From: DATGZX01 sp035296965
GTDB taxonomy: Bacteria > Planctomycetota > Planctomycetia > Gemmatales > Gemmataceae
Reading direction: 5' to 3'
NCBI GenBank assembly: GCA_035296965.1
Contig: DATGZX010000355.1
Coordinates: 32,989 to 96,988 of the forward strand
Length of the DNA: 64,000 bases
Positions 25,682 to 34,104 of the stretch are shown here, in pieces (within the stretch, counting starts at the first letter, position 1; the number at the start of each line of letters is the position of its first letter). The notes under the pieces are model-generated. The model was not told where the DNA came from. It saw only the letters and a list, made by a program, of their open reading frames with translations, and did no database searches. The position numbers and the translations under genes are program-made.

Positions 25682-26706
25682 GGGGCGCCTCCCAAGCCTT
25701 CGTCATCCTGCAAATTGGCGATGATCTGTTCCGTGATGGATGCCGTCGTGCCGGTTCCGCCCAAATCGCGCGTCAAGCCCACGCCTGCCTGCAGGGTGCG
25801 GCGCACCGCTTGCTCGATGCGCCGGCTCGCCCGCCGTTGGCCGATGTGCTCCAGCAGCAGGGACGCGGACCGGATCACCGCAGTTGGATTGGCCAGGCCT
25901 TTACCGGCAAGGTCGGGTGCGCTGCCGTGCACGGCTTCGAAAACGGCGTAGCGGACGCCGATATTGGCTCCCGGCACCAGCCCCAGGCCGCCAACCAGGC
26001 CGGCGCAGAGATCGCTGATGACGTCGCCAAACAGGTTTTCCATCACCAGCACATCGAAGGGCGTTGGGTCGAGTGCCAGCTGCATACACAGGGCATCCAC
26101 GTGCAGCTCGGCAAATTCGAGGAACGGATAGTCGTCCGCGACTTCTCGGGCGGTCGCCAGAAACAACCCGTCGCTCAGGGGCAGGACGTCGGCCTTGTGG
26201 CAAAAGGTGATTCGATGCCTGCCTGCATGGCGCGCCAGCTCGAAGGCGAACCGCACGATTCGCGCCGCAGCGTTACGCGTGACGATGCGCAGGCTTTCCA
26301 CCACACCCGGCACCACGTAGTGCTCGAGACCGGAGTAAAGTCCCTCGGTATTCTCGCGGACGACGACCAGGTCCACGTTTTGGTAGGGAACCGCCACCCC
26401 GGGCAGTGAATGGACCGGCCGAACGCTGGCGTAGAGGTCTAGTTCCTGGCGCAGGCGGACGTTGATGGAGCGGTAGCCTTTGCCCACGGGGGTTGTGCAC
26501 GGACCCTTCAAGGCGACCCGGTAACGCCGAACGAGGTCCATGGTGGCTGCCGGCAACGGATCGCCGAAACGTTCCGCGGCTTCAAGCCCCGCGGCAGCTG
26601 CAATCCAAACGATCTCAGCGCCTGCCGCCCGAACCACTTCTTGAGCGGCCGCGGTGACCTCCGGGCCGATACCATCGCCAGGGATGAGCACGACGGGAGT
26701 CGTCAC
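25678..26706 (-). CDS. NAD-dependent isocitrate/isopropylmalate dehydrogenase family enzyme
   Basis: 342 residues from a GTG at 26706 (GGAGAAGAG upstream). A beta-decarboxylating dehydrogenase with the intact motifs PGDGIGPEVTAAAQEV, RENTEGLYSGLEHYV, FCHKADVLPLSDGLF, MENLFGDVISDLCAGLVGG and FEAVHGSAPDLAGKGLANP. The YxG segment after the ENTEG motif and the short N-terminus favour NAD-type isocitrate dehydrogenase or homologues over LeuB, but the substrate is not settled. First gene of a minus-strand cluster, overlapping its paralogue by 4 nt. An in-frame TTG at 26760 would add 18 residues without matching sequence. Confidence 0.88.
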   Translation of the reverse strand: MTTPVVLIPGDGIGPEVTAAAQEVVRAAGAEIVWIAAAAGLEAAERFGDPLPAATMDLVRRYRVALKGPCTTPVGKGYRSINVRLRQELDLYASVRPVHSLPGVAVPYQNVDLVVVRENTEGLYSGLEHYVVPGVVESLRIVTRNAAARIVRFAFELARHAGRHRITFCHKADVLPLSDGLFLATAREVADDYPFLEFAELHVDALCMQLALDPTPFDVLVMENLFGDVISDLCAGLVGGLGLVPGANIGVRYAVFEAVHGSAPDLAGKGLANPTAVIRSASLLLEHIGQRRASRRIEQAVRRTLQAGVGLTRDLGGTGTTASITEQIIANLQDDEGLGGAP

Positions 26707-26851
26707 GGAACTCTTCTCCGGAGAAAAAGCGAGTATCCATTCAGCGTGCGAATCTGGCAAACAATTGTCAAGTGTTCGGAAAGTGCTGGCTGCCGGGGCG
26801 CGGACAGGGGCACCATTGCGACCGGTAATTCGGATTGTCTAACTTAGGAAT

Positions 26852-26863
26852 TAGGTTAACCTA
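26852..26863. promoter_or_regulatory. Palindromic operator resembling a DtxR/MntR box
   Basis: TAGGTTAACCTA is a perfect 12-bp palindrome within TTAGGTTAACCTAT, about 65 bp upstream of the Nramp transporter gene and in an A+T-rich patch. DtxR, IdeR and MntR family regulators bind TTAGGTTAGCCTAA-like half-sites, so metal-dependent repression of the transporter is plausible. No regulator gene of this family is in the window. Confidence 0.5.
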
Positions 26864-26928
26864 TGAATGACGACCGCAAAGATTGAGGGGAAGCGCGTGC
26901 GGGCCTTGAACTGCTTTGGATCCAACCT

Positions 26929-28896
26929 GTGAATTCCAAACTTCAACTCATGGACGGGAACCATCACTCGCTGGAGGACATCCATGCCTCCGTGCCGATT
27001 CCGGCAGGGGTCTGGAAGCGATTCCTGGCGTTTTCGGGGCCTGCCTTCCTGATCAGCGTCGGCTACATGGATCCCGGCAACTGGGGGACCGACATTGAAG
27101 CCGGTTCCAAGTTTGGCTACCAGCTGATGTGGGTGCTGCTCCTGTCCAACTTCATGGCCGTGTTACTGCAAACACTCGCGGCGCGACTGGGAGTGGTGAC
27201 AGGACGGGACCTGGCGCAGGCTTGCCGGGAGTATTATCCCCGCCCGGCCACTTTCGCCTTGTGGGTCCTTTGCGAGATCGCCATCGCTGCCTGCGATCTT
27301 GCCGAAGTGATCGGCACCGTCATTGCGCTGAAGCTCCTCTTCGGTTTGGCCTACATCTATGGCCTTGGCATCGCTGCGGCGGATACCTTCCTCCTGCTGG
27401 CCTTGCAGCGCCGGGGTGTGCGCCTCCTTGAACTGGCGACTCTTGGTCTGATTGGGATCATCGCCGGCAGCTTCTGCATCGAAATCTTTCTGGCACGGCC
27501 GGACATTGCCGCGGTCCTGCGTGGTTTTGTGCCCGGACTCGATCCCGCTCACGTGAAGGATAGTTTGTACGTGGCGATCGGCATCGTGGGCGCCACGGTG
27601 ATGCCCCATAACCTGTACTTGCATTCGGCCCTGGTGCAAACGCGATCGTTTCCCAACTCCACCCCGGGCAAGGCGCTAGCTTGCCGCTACAACTTCCTCG
27701 ATTCCATGCTCGCGCTGAACGGCGCCTTCTTCGTCAACGCAGCAATCCTGATCCTCTCGGTTTCGACATTCTTCTTGCACAACCACGAGGTGGAAACGCT
27801 GACGGACGCCCACCAGCTGCTCGGCACGGTGTGGGGGACGGCAATGGCGGGCATACTCTTTGCCGTGGCCCTTCTTGCCTCGGGACAAAGCTCCACCCTG
27901 ACCGGTACACTTGCCGGCCAGGTGGTGATGGAAGGGTTTGTGCATCTCCGCGTGCGCCCGTGGGCCCGGCGGCTGCTCACTCGTCTTCTGGCCATCGTGC
28001 CGGCGATGATTGCCATTGCCGTGGGAGGTAACGAGGCCCTATGGGGCACAGAGGCGGTAGATCAGCGCTTGTTGAGCCTCTTGATCCTCAGCCAGGTCGT
28101 GCTCAGCTTTCAGCTTCCCTTCGCCATCTTGCCTCTCGTGCAGTTCACGAGCGACCCGAGGCAGATGGGCGTATTCGCCAACCGCAGCTGGGTGAAAGCT
28201 TTGGCCTGGATTTGCGCCCTGATCGTGATCGGCTTCAACGCCGTGTACCTTTGGCTGCAAATGGATAAGTGGGCGGAAGGAGTGGAGAACCCGCTGTGGA
28301 TCTACGGCAGCGTCGGTTCTGTTGGCCTGTTGTTGGCCGGATTCCTCGGGTGGATCGCGGTCTATCCGCTGTGGGCGGGCCGGCGTGAGACCCGGCTGGA
28401 GCCGATCATTCCCGAACTACCGGGCGTCAGACATCGTCGCATCGGCGTGGCCGTGGAGTTCGAGGGCGCCGACAATGCGGTCCTGGCGCAGGCAGCTGCC
28501 CTGGCGCGCTCGTACGGGGCCGAATTAATCGCCGTGCATGTTGTCGAGGGCTTGGCCGCTGCTTACTATGGTCCAGCCGCCGATGACCGTGAAAGCCGCA
28601 ATGATCGCCTGCGCATGGATCAACTGGTGGCGCATCTCCGGGCAGATGGACTCAAGGCTGATGGCGTGCTTGGCTACGGCGCCCCCGCCGAGGAGCTGGT
28701 GCGCATCGCTCAGGAACGAAACTTCGATTTACTGGTCCTTGGCACGCACGGCCACCGCTTCTTTGCCGACCTTGCTCTGGGGCAGACCGTTTCTCCTGTC
28801 TTGCACCGCTTGAAGATTCCCGTGCTGGTAGTTCCCTCGGGAGCTAGTAGCGCGCCGACCTTTCCCGGCGAGGACGGTGCCGGGCCGGTGCGTTAA
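26929..28896 (+). CDS. mntH: Nramp-family metal transporter fused to a UspA domain
   Basis: 655 residues from GTG 26929 (or 648 from ATG 26950; neither has a strong ribosome-binding site). Residues ~30-480 are an Nramp transporter for Mn2+/Fe2+ with the metal-binding motifs VGYMDPGNWGTD and GATVMPHNLYLHSALVQTR and about 11 helices. Residues ~495-640 form a universal-stress-protein domain with the ATP-binding signature LGTHGHRFFADLALGQTVSP and PVLVVPSG. The USP domain should lie in the cytoplasm and may report energy or stress state to the transporter. A DtxR/MntR-like palindrome lies upstream at 26852-26863. Confidence 0.93.
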   Translation: MNSKLQLMDGNHHSLEDIHASVPIPAGVWKRFLAFSGPAFLISVGYMDPGNWGTDIEAGSKFGYQLMWVLLLSNFMAVLLQTLAARLGVVTGRDLAQACREYYPRPATFALWVLCEIAIAACDLAEVIGTVIALKLLFGLAYIYGLGIAAADTFLLLALQRRGVRLLELATLGLIGIIAGSFCIEIFLARPDIAAVLRGFVPGLDPAHVKDSLYVAIGIVGATVMPHNLYLHSALVQTRSFPNSTPGKALACRYNFLDSMLALNGAFFVNAAILILSVSTFFLHNHEVETLTDAHQLLGTVWGTAMAGILFAVALLASGQSSTLTGTLAGQVVMEGFVHLRVRPWARRLLTRLLAIVPAMIAIAVGGNEALWGTEAVDQRLLSLLILSQVVLSFQLPFAILPLVQFTSDPRQMGVFANRSWVKALAWICALIVIGFNAVYLWLQMDKWAEGVENPLWIYGSVGSVGLLLAGFLGWIAVYPLWAGRRETRLEPIIPELPGVRHRRIGVAVEFEGADNAVLAQAAALARSYGAELIAVHVVEGLAAAYYGPAADDRESRNDRLRMDQLVAHLRADGLKADGVLGYGAPAEELVRIAQERNFDLLVLGTHGHRFFADLALGQTVSPVLHRLKIPVLVVPSGASSAPTFPGEDGAGPVR

Positions 28897-29022
28897 TACA
28901 GTAACTGGAACGCGACCATCCGAAGTTGCGGTATAAATGAGGCAGGCGTTACCATCGATGGTGACGCGTTGCCTGGAAAGTAGCGGCGCGCGAGCCCGAT
29001 TGTGCGGTTGAGGACGCGAACC

Positions 29023-30246
29023 ATGCTGAGCACCGGAAGTACGGATTTCGGCAGGAAAATGACGCGCCGCGACTTTCTCCGCGCCGGCACAGTCGGCGCG
29101 GCGACCGTTGGTTTATCGCTCGCCGACCTGGCGCACCTCGAACGTGCCAGGGCATCCACGCGCGGTCGAGAGGTCAACTGTATTATCCTGTTCCTGGTCG
29201 GTGGTCCAGGTCATCTCGATACCTGGGACTTGAAGCCGGCGGCGCCAAGCGACGTTCGAGGTCCATTCCGGCCGATTCACACCAATGTACCCGGAGTGCA
29301 CCTTTGCGAGCACTTTCCGCTTATGGCGAAGATGGCTGACCGGTATACCCTCATTAGATCGGTCCACCATGAGGCGGCCGCGGTCCACGAAACCGGCCAG
29401 CAGATGATGCAGACGGGCTTCCTGTTTCCGAGCGGCCAGGAGTGCCCGCACTATGGCAGTGTGATGTCCTACCTGTGCGGCCCTCGCTCAAGTGCCCTGC
29501 CGCCATTCCTGGTCTTGCCCGGGCCGATTGGCAATACCGGCGTCAGCGTCAGCCACGGCCAAGGCGCCGGTTACCTGGGCGTCGAGCATGAGCCGTTTTT
29601 TCCAAACGGGACAGTGGGACAGAACTCGGGGACCTCTGTGGAGTCGGAACCGCTGCGCAAGGCGTTCGATGTCAGCGCAGAGCTGAATCGGGATCGCTAC
29701 GGCGCCAGTACGTTCGGACAATCGTGCCTGTTGGCCAGAAGGCTCGTGGAGCAGGGCGTCCGACTGGTAACCGTTAACATGGCAACTACAGTCTATAACG
29801 AGATCACCTGGGATTGCCACAAAGACGGCGGAGCGCTCGACACCGGGTTGGATGACTACAAAAACACCTTGTGCCCGATTTTTGACCAGGCTTATACAAG
29901 CCTTCTCGACGATCTCCAGATGCGCGGCATGCTTGAGAGCACTTTGGTTGTTGCCATGGGTGAATTCGGACGAACACCTTATCTGAATGCGCGCGGCGGC
30001 CGGGACCATTGGCCGGGTTGCTGGACCATTTTGTTTGCGGGCGGTGGCGTCAAGGGAGGTCAGGTGATCGGATCATCCGACTGGATAGGCTCCGAGCCCA
30101 AGGACAGACCTGTGTGTCCCGCTGAAGTGGCCGCGTCGATCTACACCGCGCTGGGAATCGATCTGGACAGAAGGCTTCCCGGGTCGGACCATCGGCCGCT
30201 GCCGCTGGTCCTTGCTCCGACCATCCAGGAGCTTTTCCAGGGCTAG
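29023..30246 (+). CDS. DUF1501 protein, Tat-exported (second copy)
   Basis: 407 residues. A twin-arginine signal (MTRRDFLRAGTVGAATVG) precedes the DUF1501 domain: CIILFLVGGPGHLDTWDLK, FGQSCLLARRLVEQGVRLV, DCHKDGGALD, VVAMGEFGRTPYLNARGGRD, and a C-terminal AASIYTALGID. Unlike the first DUF1501 gene, it has no DUF1549 partner next to it. The start is ATG 29023 after GAGGA. As in the first copy, its TAG stop codon is the first triplet of the ~296-bp repeat that follows. Confidence 0.92.
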   Translation: MLSTGSTDFGRKMTRRDFLRAGTVGAATVGLSLADLAHLERARASTRGREVNCIILFLVGGPGHLDTWDLKPAAPSDVRGPFRPIHTNVPGVHLCEHFPLMAKMADRYTLIRSVHHEAAAVHETGQQMMQTGFLFPSGQECPHYGSVMSYLCGPRSSALPPFLVLPGPIGNTGVSVSHGQGAGYLGVEHEPFFPNGTVGQNSGTSVESEPLRKAFDVSAELNRDRYGASTFGQSCLLARRLVEQGVRLVTVNMATTVYNEITWDCHKDGGALDTGLDDYKNTLCPIFDQAYTSLLDDLQMRGMLESTLVVAMGEFGRTPYLNARGGRDHWPGCWTILFAGGGVKGGQVIGSSDWIGSEPKDRPVCPAEVAASIYTALGIDLDRRLPGSDHRPLPLVLAPTIQELFQG

Positions 30247-30539
30247 TGCCTCTGCAAGACTAACTTTTGGGGCCCCGGCACGAGGCCAGGGAGAAACGCA
30301 ATGGAGATGGCGAAAACGAAGCATGTCAGGTTATGTCATGTAAAAGGGGGGTAGCCAGACTACTTGTCTGACATGAGAGGATATTCTGCAAATGACTACT
30401 CTATAAAGGATTACATCGCGACTCGGATCTTGGAAGGATGGCAGTTCCCTCCGAAAAATGTCATGTGTACTGTTGTTCACATTTTCAGGGATTCCGAAGC
30501 CATTCACGTACCCCAAAATCAAGAATTGAACAGGCACTA
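30244..30539. mobile_element. About 296-bp MITE-like repeat, copy B
   Basis: Homologous to 15063-15358 over the full length. The left end TAGTGCCTCTGCAAG and the reverse complement of the right end, TAGTGCCTGTTCAA, form an imperfect ~29-bp terminal inverted repeat, both running into TTTTGGGG. The central palindromic block TGTCATGTGTACTGTTG is shared. No target-site duplication is obvious. A 60-codon open frame across this copy is broken in the other copy. Confidence 0.75.
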
Positions 30540-30591
30540 CTCTTGACCTAGTGAGAATGAACCGCGACGCTTTACATGGCACCTTGACGGC

Positions 30592-31290
30592 ATGACTACG
30601 TCTTCTCTGGAAATCCTGTACGAAGATAATCACTGCCTGGCAATCGCTAAACCCGCCGGCTCTCTCAGCACGCATTTCCAGGGAAACGAGGAAACGCTGG
30701 ATCGCGCGGTCAAAGCCTATCTTAAGGAGAAATATCACAAGCAAGGCAATGTCTTCCTCGGCGTCGTGCACCGCCTGGACAGGCCGGTGTCGGGCGTCCT
30801 TCTGTTCGCGCGGACGAGCAAGGGAGCCGCCCGCCTGGCCGAGCAATTTCGTCAGGGCACAGTCGAGAAAACCTACTGGGCGATTGTCGAAGGGGAGGTG
30901 ACCAAGACTGCCGGTACGCTTGAAGATTGGTTGAAAAAGGACAAGTCGAGCGGCAGAGTGGAGGTGGTTCCGCCGCACACCGAGGGTGCAAGACAGGCTC
31001 TGCTCCATTTTCAACGCCGTGGTTATTATGGCGGCTTGACCTGGCTGGAAATCCGACCGCAGACGGGCAGAACGCATCAGCTTCGCGTCCAGCTCGCCCA
31101 CCTGGGCCATCCGGTTTACGGAGATGCCAAGTACGGCTCGGTGGCCACTTTTGATCGCGCCATTGGCTTGCACGCGCGTTCGCTTACTTTCCTCCATCCC
31201 GTGCGCTATGAACCGATTACGGTGACGGCCGACATTCCGCGAGCGTGGCGGGGCAGGTTTGCCTATGTGTTGCAAGGGGCACTGCCATGA
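30592..31290 (+). CDS. RluA-family pseudouridine synthase
   Basis: 232 residues. The catalytic motif VVHRLDRPVSGVLLFART carries the nucleophilic Asp, and RPQTGRTHQLRVQLAHLGHPVYGD is the second signature of the RluA/RsuA fold. It lacks an S4 RNA-binding domain, so it is a short, catalytic-domain-only member (RluA/TruC-like) and should modify tRNA or rRNA. Its stop overlaps the start of the next gene by 4 nt. Confidence 0.93.
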   Translation: MTTSSLEILYEDNHCLAIAKPAGSLSTHFQGNEETLDRAVKAYLKEKYHKQGNVFLGVVHRLDRPVSGVLLFARTSKGAARLAEQFRQGTVEKTYWAIVEGEVTKTAGTLEDWLKKDKSSGRVEVVPPHTEGARQALLHFQRRGYYGGLTWLEIRPQTGRTHQLRVQLAHLGHPVYGDAKYGSVATFDRAIGLHARSLTFLHPVRYEPITVTADIPRAWRGRFAYVLQGALP

Positions 31291-32294
31291 GTGAGCTTGC
31301 ACTGGCAAGAATTCGTGAGCTTATCCAGGAGGACATTGGCAAGCGCGGGCTGCGCACCGATCCGGCGGCCAACCTGATCTCGGCCTGTTCGGAGGACTTT
31401 GCGGCAGCCTGCCAAAGTCTGGCAAGCACACCTGACCCAGGCGTGGCCATCATCACAGGATTCTTCATCCCCCATGCCCAGCCGCCGTGCAGCGAAACAG
31501 ATGGGCCTCTTGGTGCGATCTTTTTGGCACGGGCCCTCGTGCCGCTAGGATTTCGCATCGCGCTTGTTACGGATGGCTTCTGCTCGAGGGCGCTCGAATT
31601 CGGATTGAAGGCGTGCTCCCTAGAAGGCAAGGTGCCGCTGTTCACATTGCCGCCGCGAGCAGATGATTGGGAATCCTGGCAAGACAGCTTTCTAAGCCGC
31701 TTCGCGTTCACGCATCTGCTGGCAGTGGAGCGCGTAGGCCCCAGTCACACTCCCAGCTCACTCAAAGCGCAGCCAGGTTCGACTCGGCAAGACATGGAAC
31801 AATTCGAGCGTGAAGTGCCGACAGTGCATTATGACCGTTGCCACACGATGAGAGGATTGGACATTACGGAGCAGATGGCGCCGGCACACCTTTTGCTCGA
31901 GGGGGCGGCGCGCCGACATCCAGGGACCATTACGATAGGCATCGGCGATGGAGGCAACGAGATTGGCATGGGCAAGATCCCCTGGCAAGTCATTCGTCGT
32001 AACATTCCCAACGGCGGGCTGGTTGCGTGCCGAGTGCCGACCGACTACTTGATTGTTGCCGGCACGAGCAACTGGGGGGCGTACGGCTTAGCTGCCGGCG
32101 TGCGCATCCTCCGTGGTGCTTTGCCGGACCCGGAATTGTTTGATCCCGACCGCGAGCGGGAGATTCTGAGGATCATGGTCGAGTCTGGGCCATTGGTCGA
32201 TGGAGTCCTCGCCCGGCCGGCCGTATCGGTAGACGGTATTCCGTATGAACGCTACGGAATTATTCTCCGGCAGCTCGCGGCCATTCACTCTTGA
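31287..32294 (+). CDS. DUF4392 protein, homologous to the C-terminal half of D-glutamate cyclase
   Basis: 335 residues. It matches DUF4392 (GLUCM-like C-terminal domain): GVAIITGFFIPHAQPPCSET, then GPLGAIFLARAL, the central TVHYDRCHTMRGLDITEQM, ITIGIGDGGNEIGMGKI and VAGTSNWGAYGLAAGVRIL. In mammals this domain is the C-terminal part of mitochondrial D-glutamate cyclase (DGLUCY), which converts D-glutamate to 5-oxo-D-proline. ATG 31287 overlaps the pseudouridine synthase stop. The neighbour 34 bp downstream encodes the other half, supporting a joint role. Confidence 0.85.
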   Translation: MSELALARIRELIQEDIGKRGLRTDPAANLISACSEDFAAACQSLASTPDPGVAIITGFFIPHAQPPCSETDGPLGAIFLARALVPLGFRIALVTDGFCSRALEFGLKACSLEGKVPLFTLPPRADDWESWQDSFLSRFAFTHLLAVERVGPSHTPSSLKAQPGSTRQDMEQFEREVPTVHYDRCHTMRGLDITEQMAPAHLLLEGAARRHPGTITIGIGDGGNEIGMGKIPWQVIRRNIPNGGLVACRVPTDYLIVAGTSNWGAYGLAAGVRILRGALPDPELFDPDREREILRIMVESGPLVDGVLARPAVSVDGIPYERYGIILRQLAAIHS

Positions 32295-32328
32295 AAGTCG
32301 GAGCTGAGGCGGCGGAGATTGAAGACCC

Positions 32329-33132
32329 ATGACACAGCTACTCGAACTATTACGTCGCGGCTCGGGGTCCGACGTCCGGCGGGCCGCACGCAGCGGGGCA
32401 CTCAGCGGACCGACGCCTGGCTTGGCACCAGGATACGTCCATGCGAACCTGGTCGTGGTGCCGCGCGAGCTGGCGTTCGATTTTCTGCTGTTTTGTCAGA
32501 GGAACCCCAAACCTTGTCCGCTCTTGGATGTGACCGAACCCGGAGTTGCCGAACCGCGGTTGGTTGCACCAGGCGCGGATCTGCGCACAGATTTACCCCG
32601 TTATCGAGTCTACAAGCAGGGCGAGCTCGTCGATGAGCCGACCGACTTGCTGAGTTGGTGGCGCGACGACCTGGTAGCTTTTCTCATCGGCTGCTCGTTC
32701 ACTTTCGAGCACGCGCTCATCCAGGCCGGCGTACCCGTGCGACACGTAGAAATAGGTTGCAATGTGCCCATGTACCGGACGAACATCTCCTGCAAACCGG
32801 CAGGGATGTTTCGCGGCCCGATGGTCGTCTCCATGCGGCCGCTGACGCCCGCTCAGCAAATCAAGGCGGTCCAAATCTGCGCGCGCTATCCGCGCGCGCA
32901 CGGCGCGCCCATTCATTTCGGCGACCCCGCAGTGATTGGCATTCGAGATCTGAGCAAGCCCGATTTTGGCGATCCTGTCCCCATCCACCCTGACGAGGTG
33001 CCGGTATTCTGGGCGTGTGGCGTAACGCCCCAGGCGGTCGCAATGGAGGTGCGACCAAATCTCTTCATCACGCATAAGCCAGGACACATGTTTGTTACGG
33101 ATTGGCGCGACTGCGACCTCGAGGATGGATAA
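32329..33132 (+). CDS. DUF1445 putative hydro-lyase / D-glutamate cyclase N-terminal homologue
   Basis: 267 residues, full length for the DUF1445 family: GLAPGYVHANLVVVPRELAF, FLLFCQRNPKPCPLLDV, DLVAFLIGCSFTFEHALIQA, NISCKPAGMFRGPMVVSMRP, and WACGVTPQAVAM near the end. Members were annotated as hydro-lyases, and the N-terminal region of mammalian DGLUCY belongs to this family. Adjacent to and co-directional with the DUF4392 gene, so a two-protein D-glutamate cyclase is the best guess. GGAG lies about 11 nt before the ATG. Confidence 0.88.
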   Translation: MTQLLELLRRGSGSDVRRAARSGALSGPTPGLAPGYVHANLVVVPRELAFDFLLFCQRNPKPCPLLDVTEPGVAEPRLVAPGADLRTDLPRYRVYKQGELVDEPTDLLSWWRDDLVAFLIGCSFTFEHALIQAGVPVRHVEIGCNVPMYRTNISCKPAGMFRGPMVVSMRPLTPAQQIKAVQICARYPRAHGAPIHFGDPAVIGIRDLSKPDFGDPVPIHPDEVPVFWACGVTPQAVAMEVRPNLFITHKPGHMFVTDWRDCDLEDG

Positions 33133-33141
33133 ACAGGCCGG

Positions 33142-34098
33142 TCACGCTCTGGAAAGGTCCTCGAACCGTAGCCGGGCCAGGCCCAGGGCGCCCTGCACCA
33201 CTACTTCTTCGCCGAGGGCGGCGGGAACGATGTCGTAATAGCCGGCGAATGGCCGGAAAACGCGTTCAGCTACGAGCGCCCGCAGTGGTTCGAACAGAAT
33301 GCGTTCGCCCATGAGCGATACCCCGCCGCCGATGACGATACGGCGCGGGCAGAGCAAGGCGATCACGTGGCAAATCGCATCGGCCAAATGAGACCAGGCA
33401 TCATGGAGAATCGCCAGCGCTTGGCGGTCGCCCTGCTCAGCAAGGCGTGCGACCCATTCGGCAGTGACTGGAGTATCTGGCAGGCGTCGCGGGGCATCCC
33501 AGCCAGCGGCCATGGCGGCCTGAGCTTGCCTGCCGATTGCCCAGCCGGAGGTCAATTGTTCGAGCGGCAGCCAGCGCATCTCGCCACCGGAAACGACCGG
33601 CATGCGCAAATGCCCAATCTCGGCGGCGCCGCGTCCATGGCCGCGATACATCTGCCCGTCGATCACCAGGCCGCCGCCGATTCCCGAGCCTAGCGTGATG
33701 TAGAAGATGGGTGAAAGCCCCTTGCCCGCTCCAAAGAGTGCTTCGGCCAAACCGGCAACGTCTGCATCGTTGCCCAGGATGGCCGGGCAGCCGAGAACCT
33801 CGGCAACCCAGTCGGCCAGGGGGAAATCATCCCATCCTTCAATCTGATGCGATTTGATGATGCGGTGCCGTGAGTCATCAACAGGGCCGCCGAACCCAAT
33901 GCCCACGCCGGCCACGGCCGAACGCTGGATCCCCGTTCTCTCTAAAAGCTCGGGAAAGGCACGCGTGAGCTGCTTGCGGATTCCCTCCGGGCCGGCGGCG
34001 ACATCGACCGATTCGCGCCAAATACCAGCCAGTTGGCCATCTCCCGCCCCGATGCCAACCTGCAGTTTCGTGCCGCCTATCTCGATGCCAAGGTACAT
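33142..34098 (-). CDS. ROK-family sugar kinase without the zinc-binding motif
   Basis: 318 residues. ROK kinase (glucokinase-like): MYLGIEIGGTKLQVGIG for ATP phosphate binding, GVGIGFGGPVD, the catalytic Asp in GNDADVAGLAEALFG, YITLGSGIGGGLVIDG and CPRRIVIGGGVSLMGE. The usual CxCGxxGCxE zinc motif after the EIGH segment is absent; the region reads HLRMPVVSGGEMRWLPLEQL. This suggests either a zinc-free ROK enzyme or changed stability. It follows the SIS-domain gene on the same strand with a 6-bp gap, so the two probably act on the same sugar phosphate pathway. Confidence 0.9.
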   Translation of the reverse strand: MYLGIEIGGTKLQVGIGAGDGQLAGIWRESVDVAAGPEGIRKQLTRAFPELLERTGIQRSAVAGVGIGFGGPVDDSRHRIIKSHQIEGWDDFPLADWVAEVLGCPAILGNDADVAGLAEALFGAGKGLSPIFYITLGSGIGGGLVIDGQMYRGHGRGAAEIGHLRMPVVSGGEMRWLPLEQLTSGWAIGRQAQAAMAAGWDAPRRLPDTPVTAEWVARLAEQGDRQALAILHDAWSHLADAICHVIALLCPRRIVIGGGVSLMGERILFEPLRALVAERVFRPFAGYYDIVPAALGEEVVVQGALGLARLRFEDLSRA

Positions 34099-34104
34099 GA
34101 GAGA

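Noticed and set aside
30364..30546. 60-codon frame inside repeat copy B
   Set aside because: The same region of copy A is interrupted by stops and frame changes, so the frame is not under selection as a protein.
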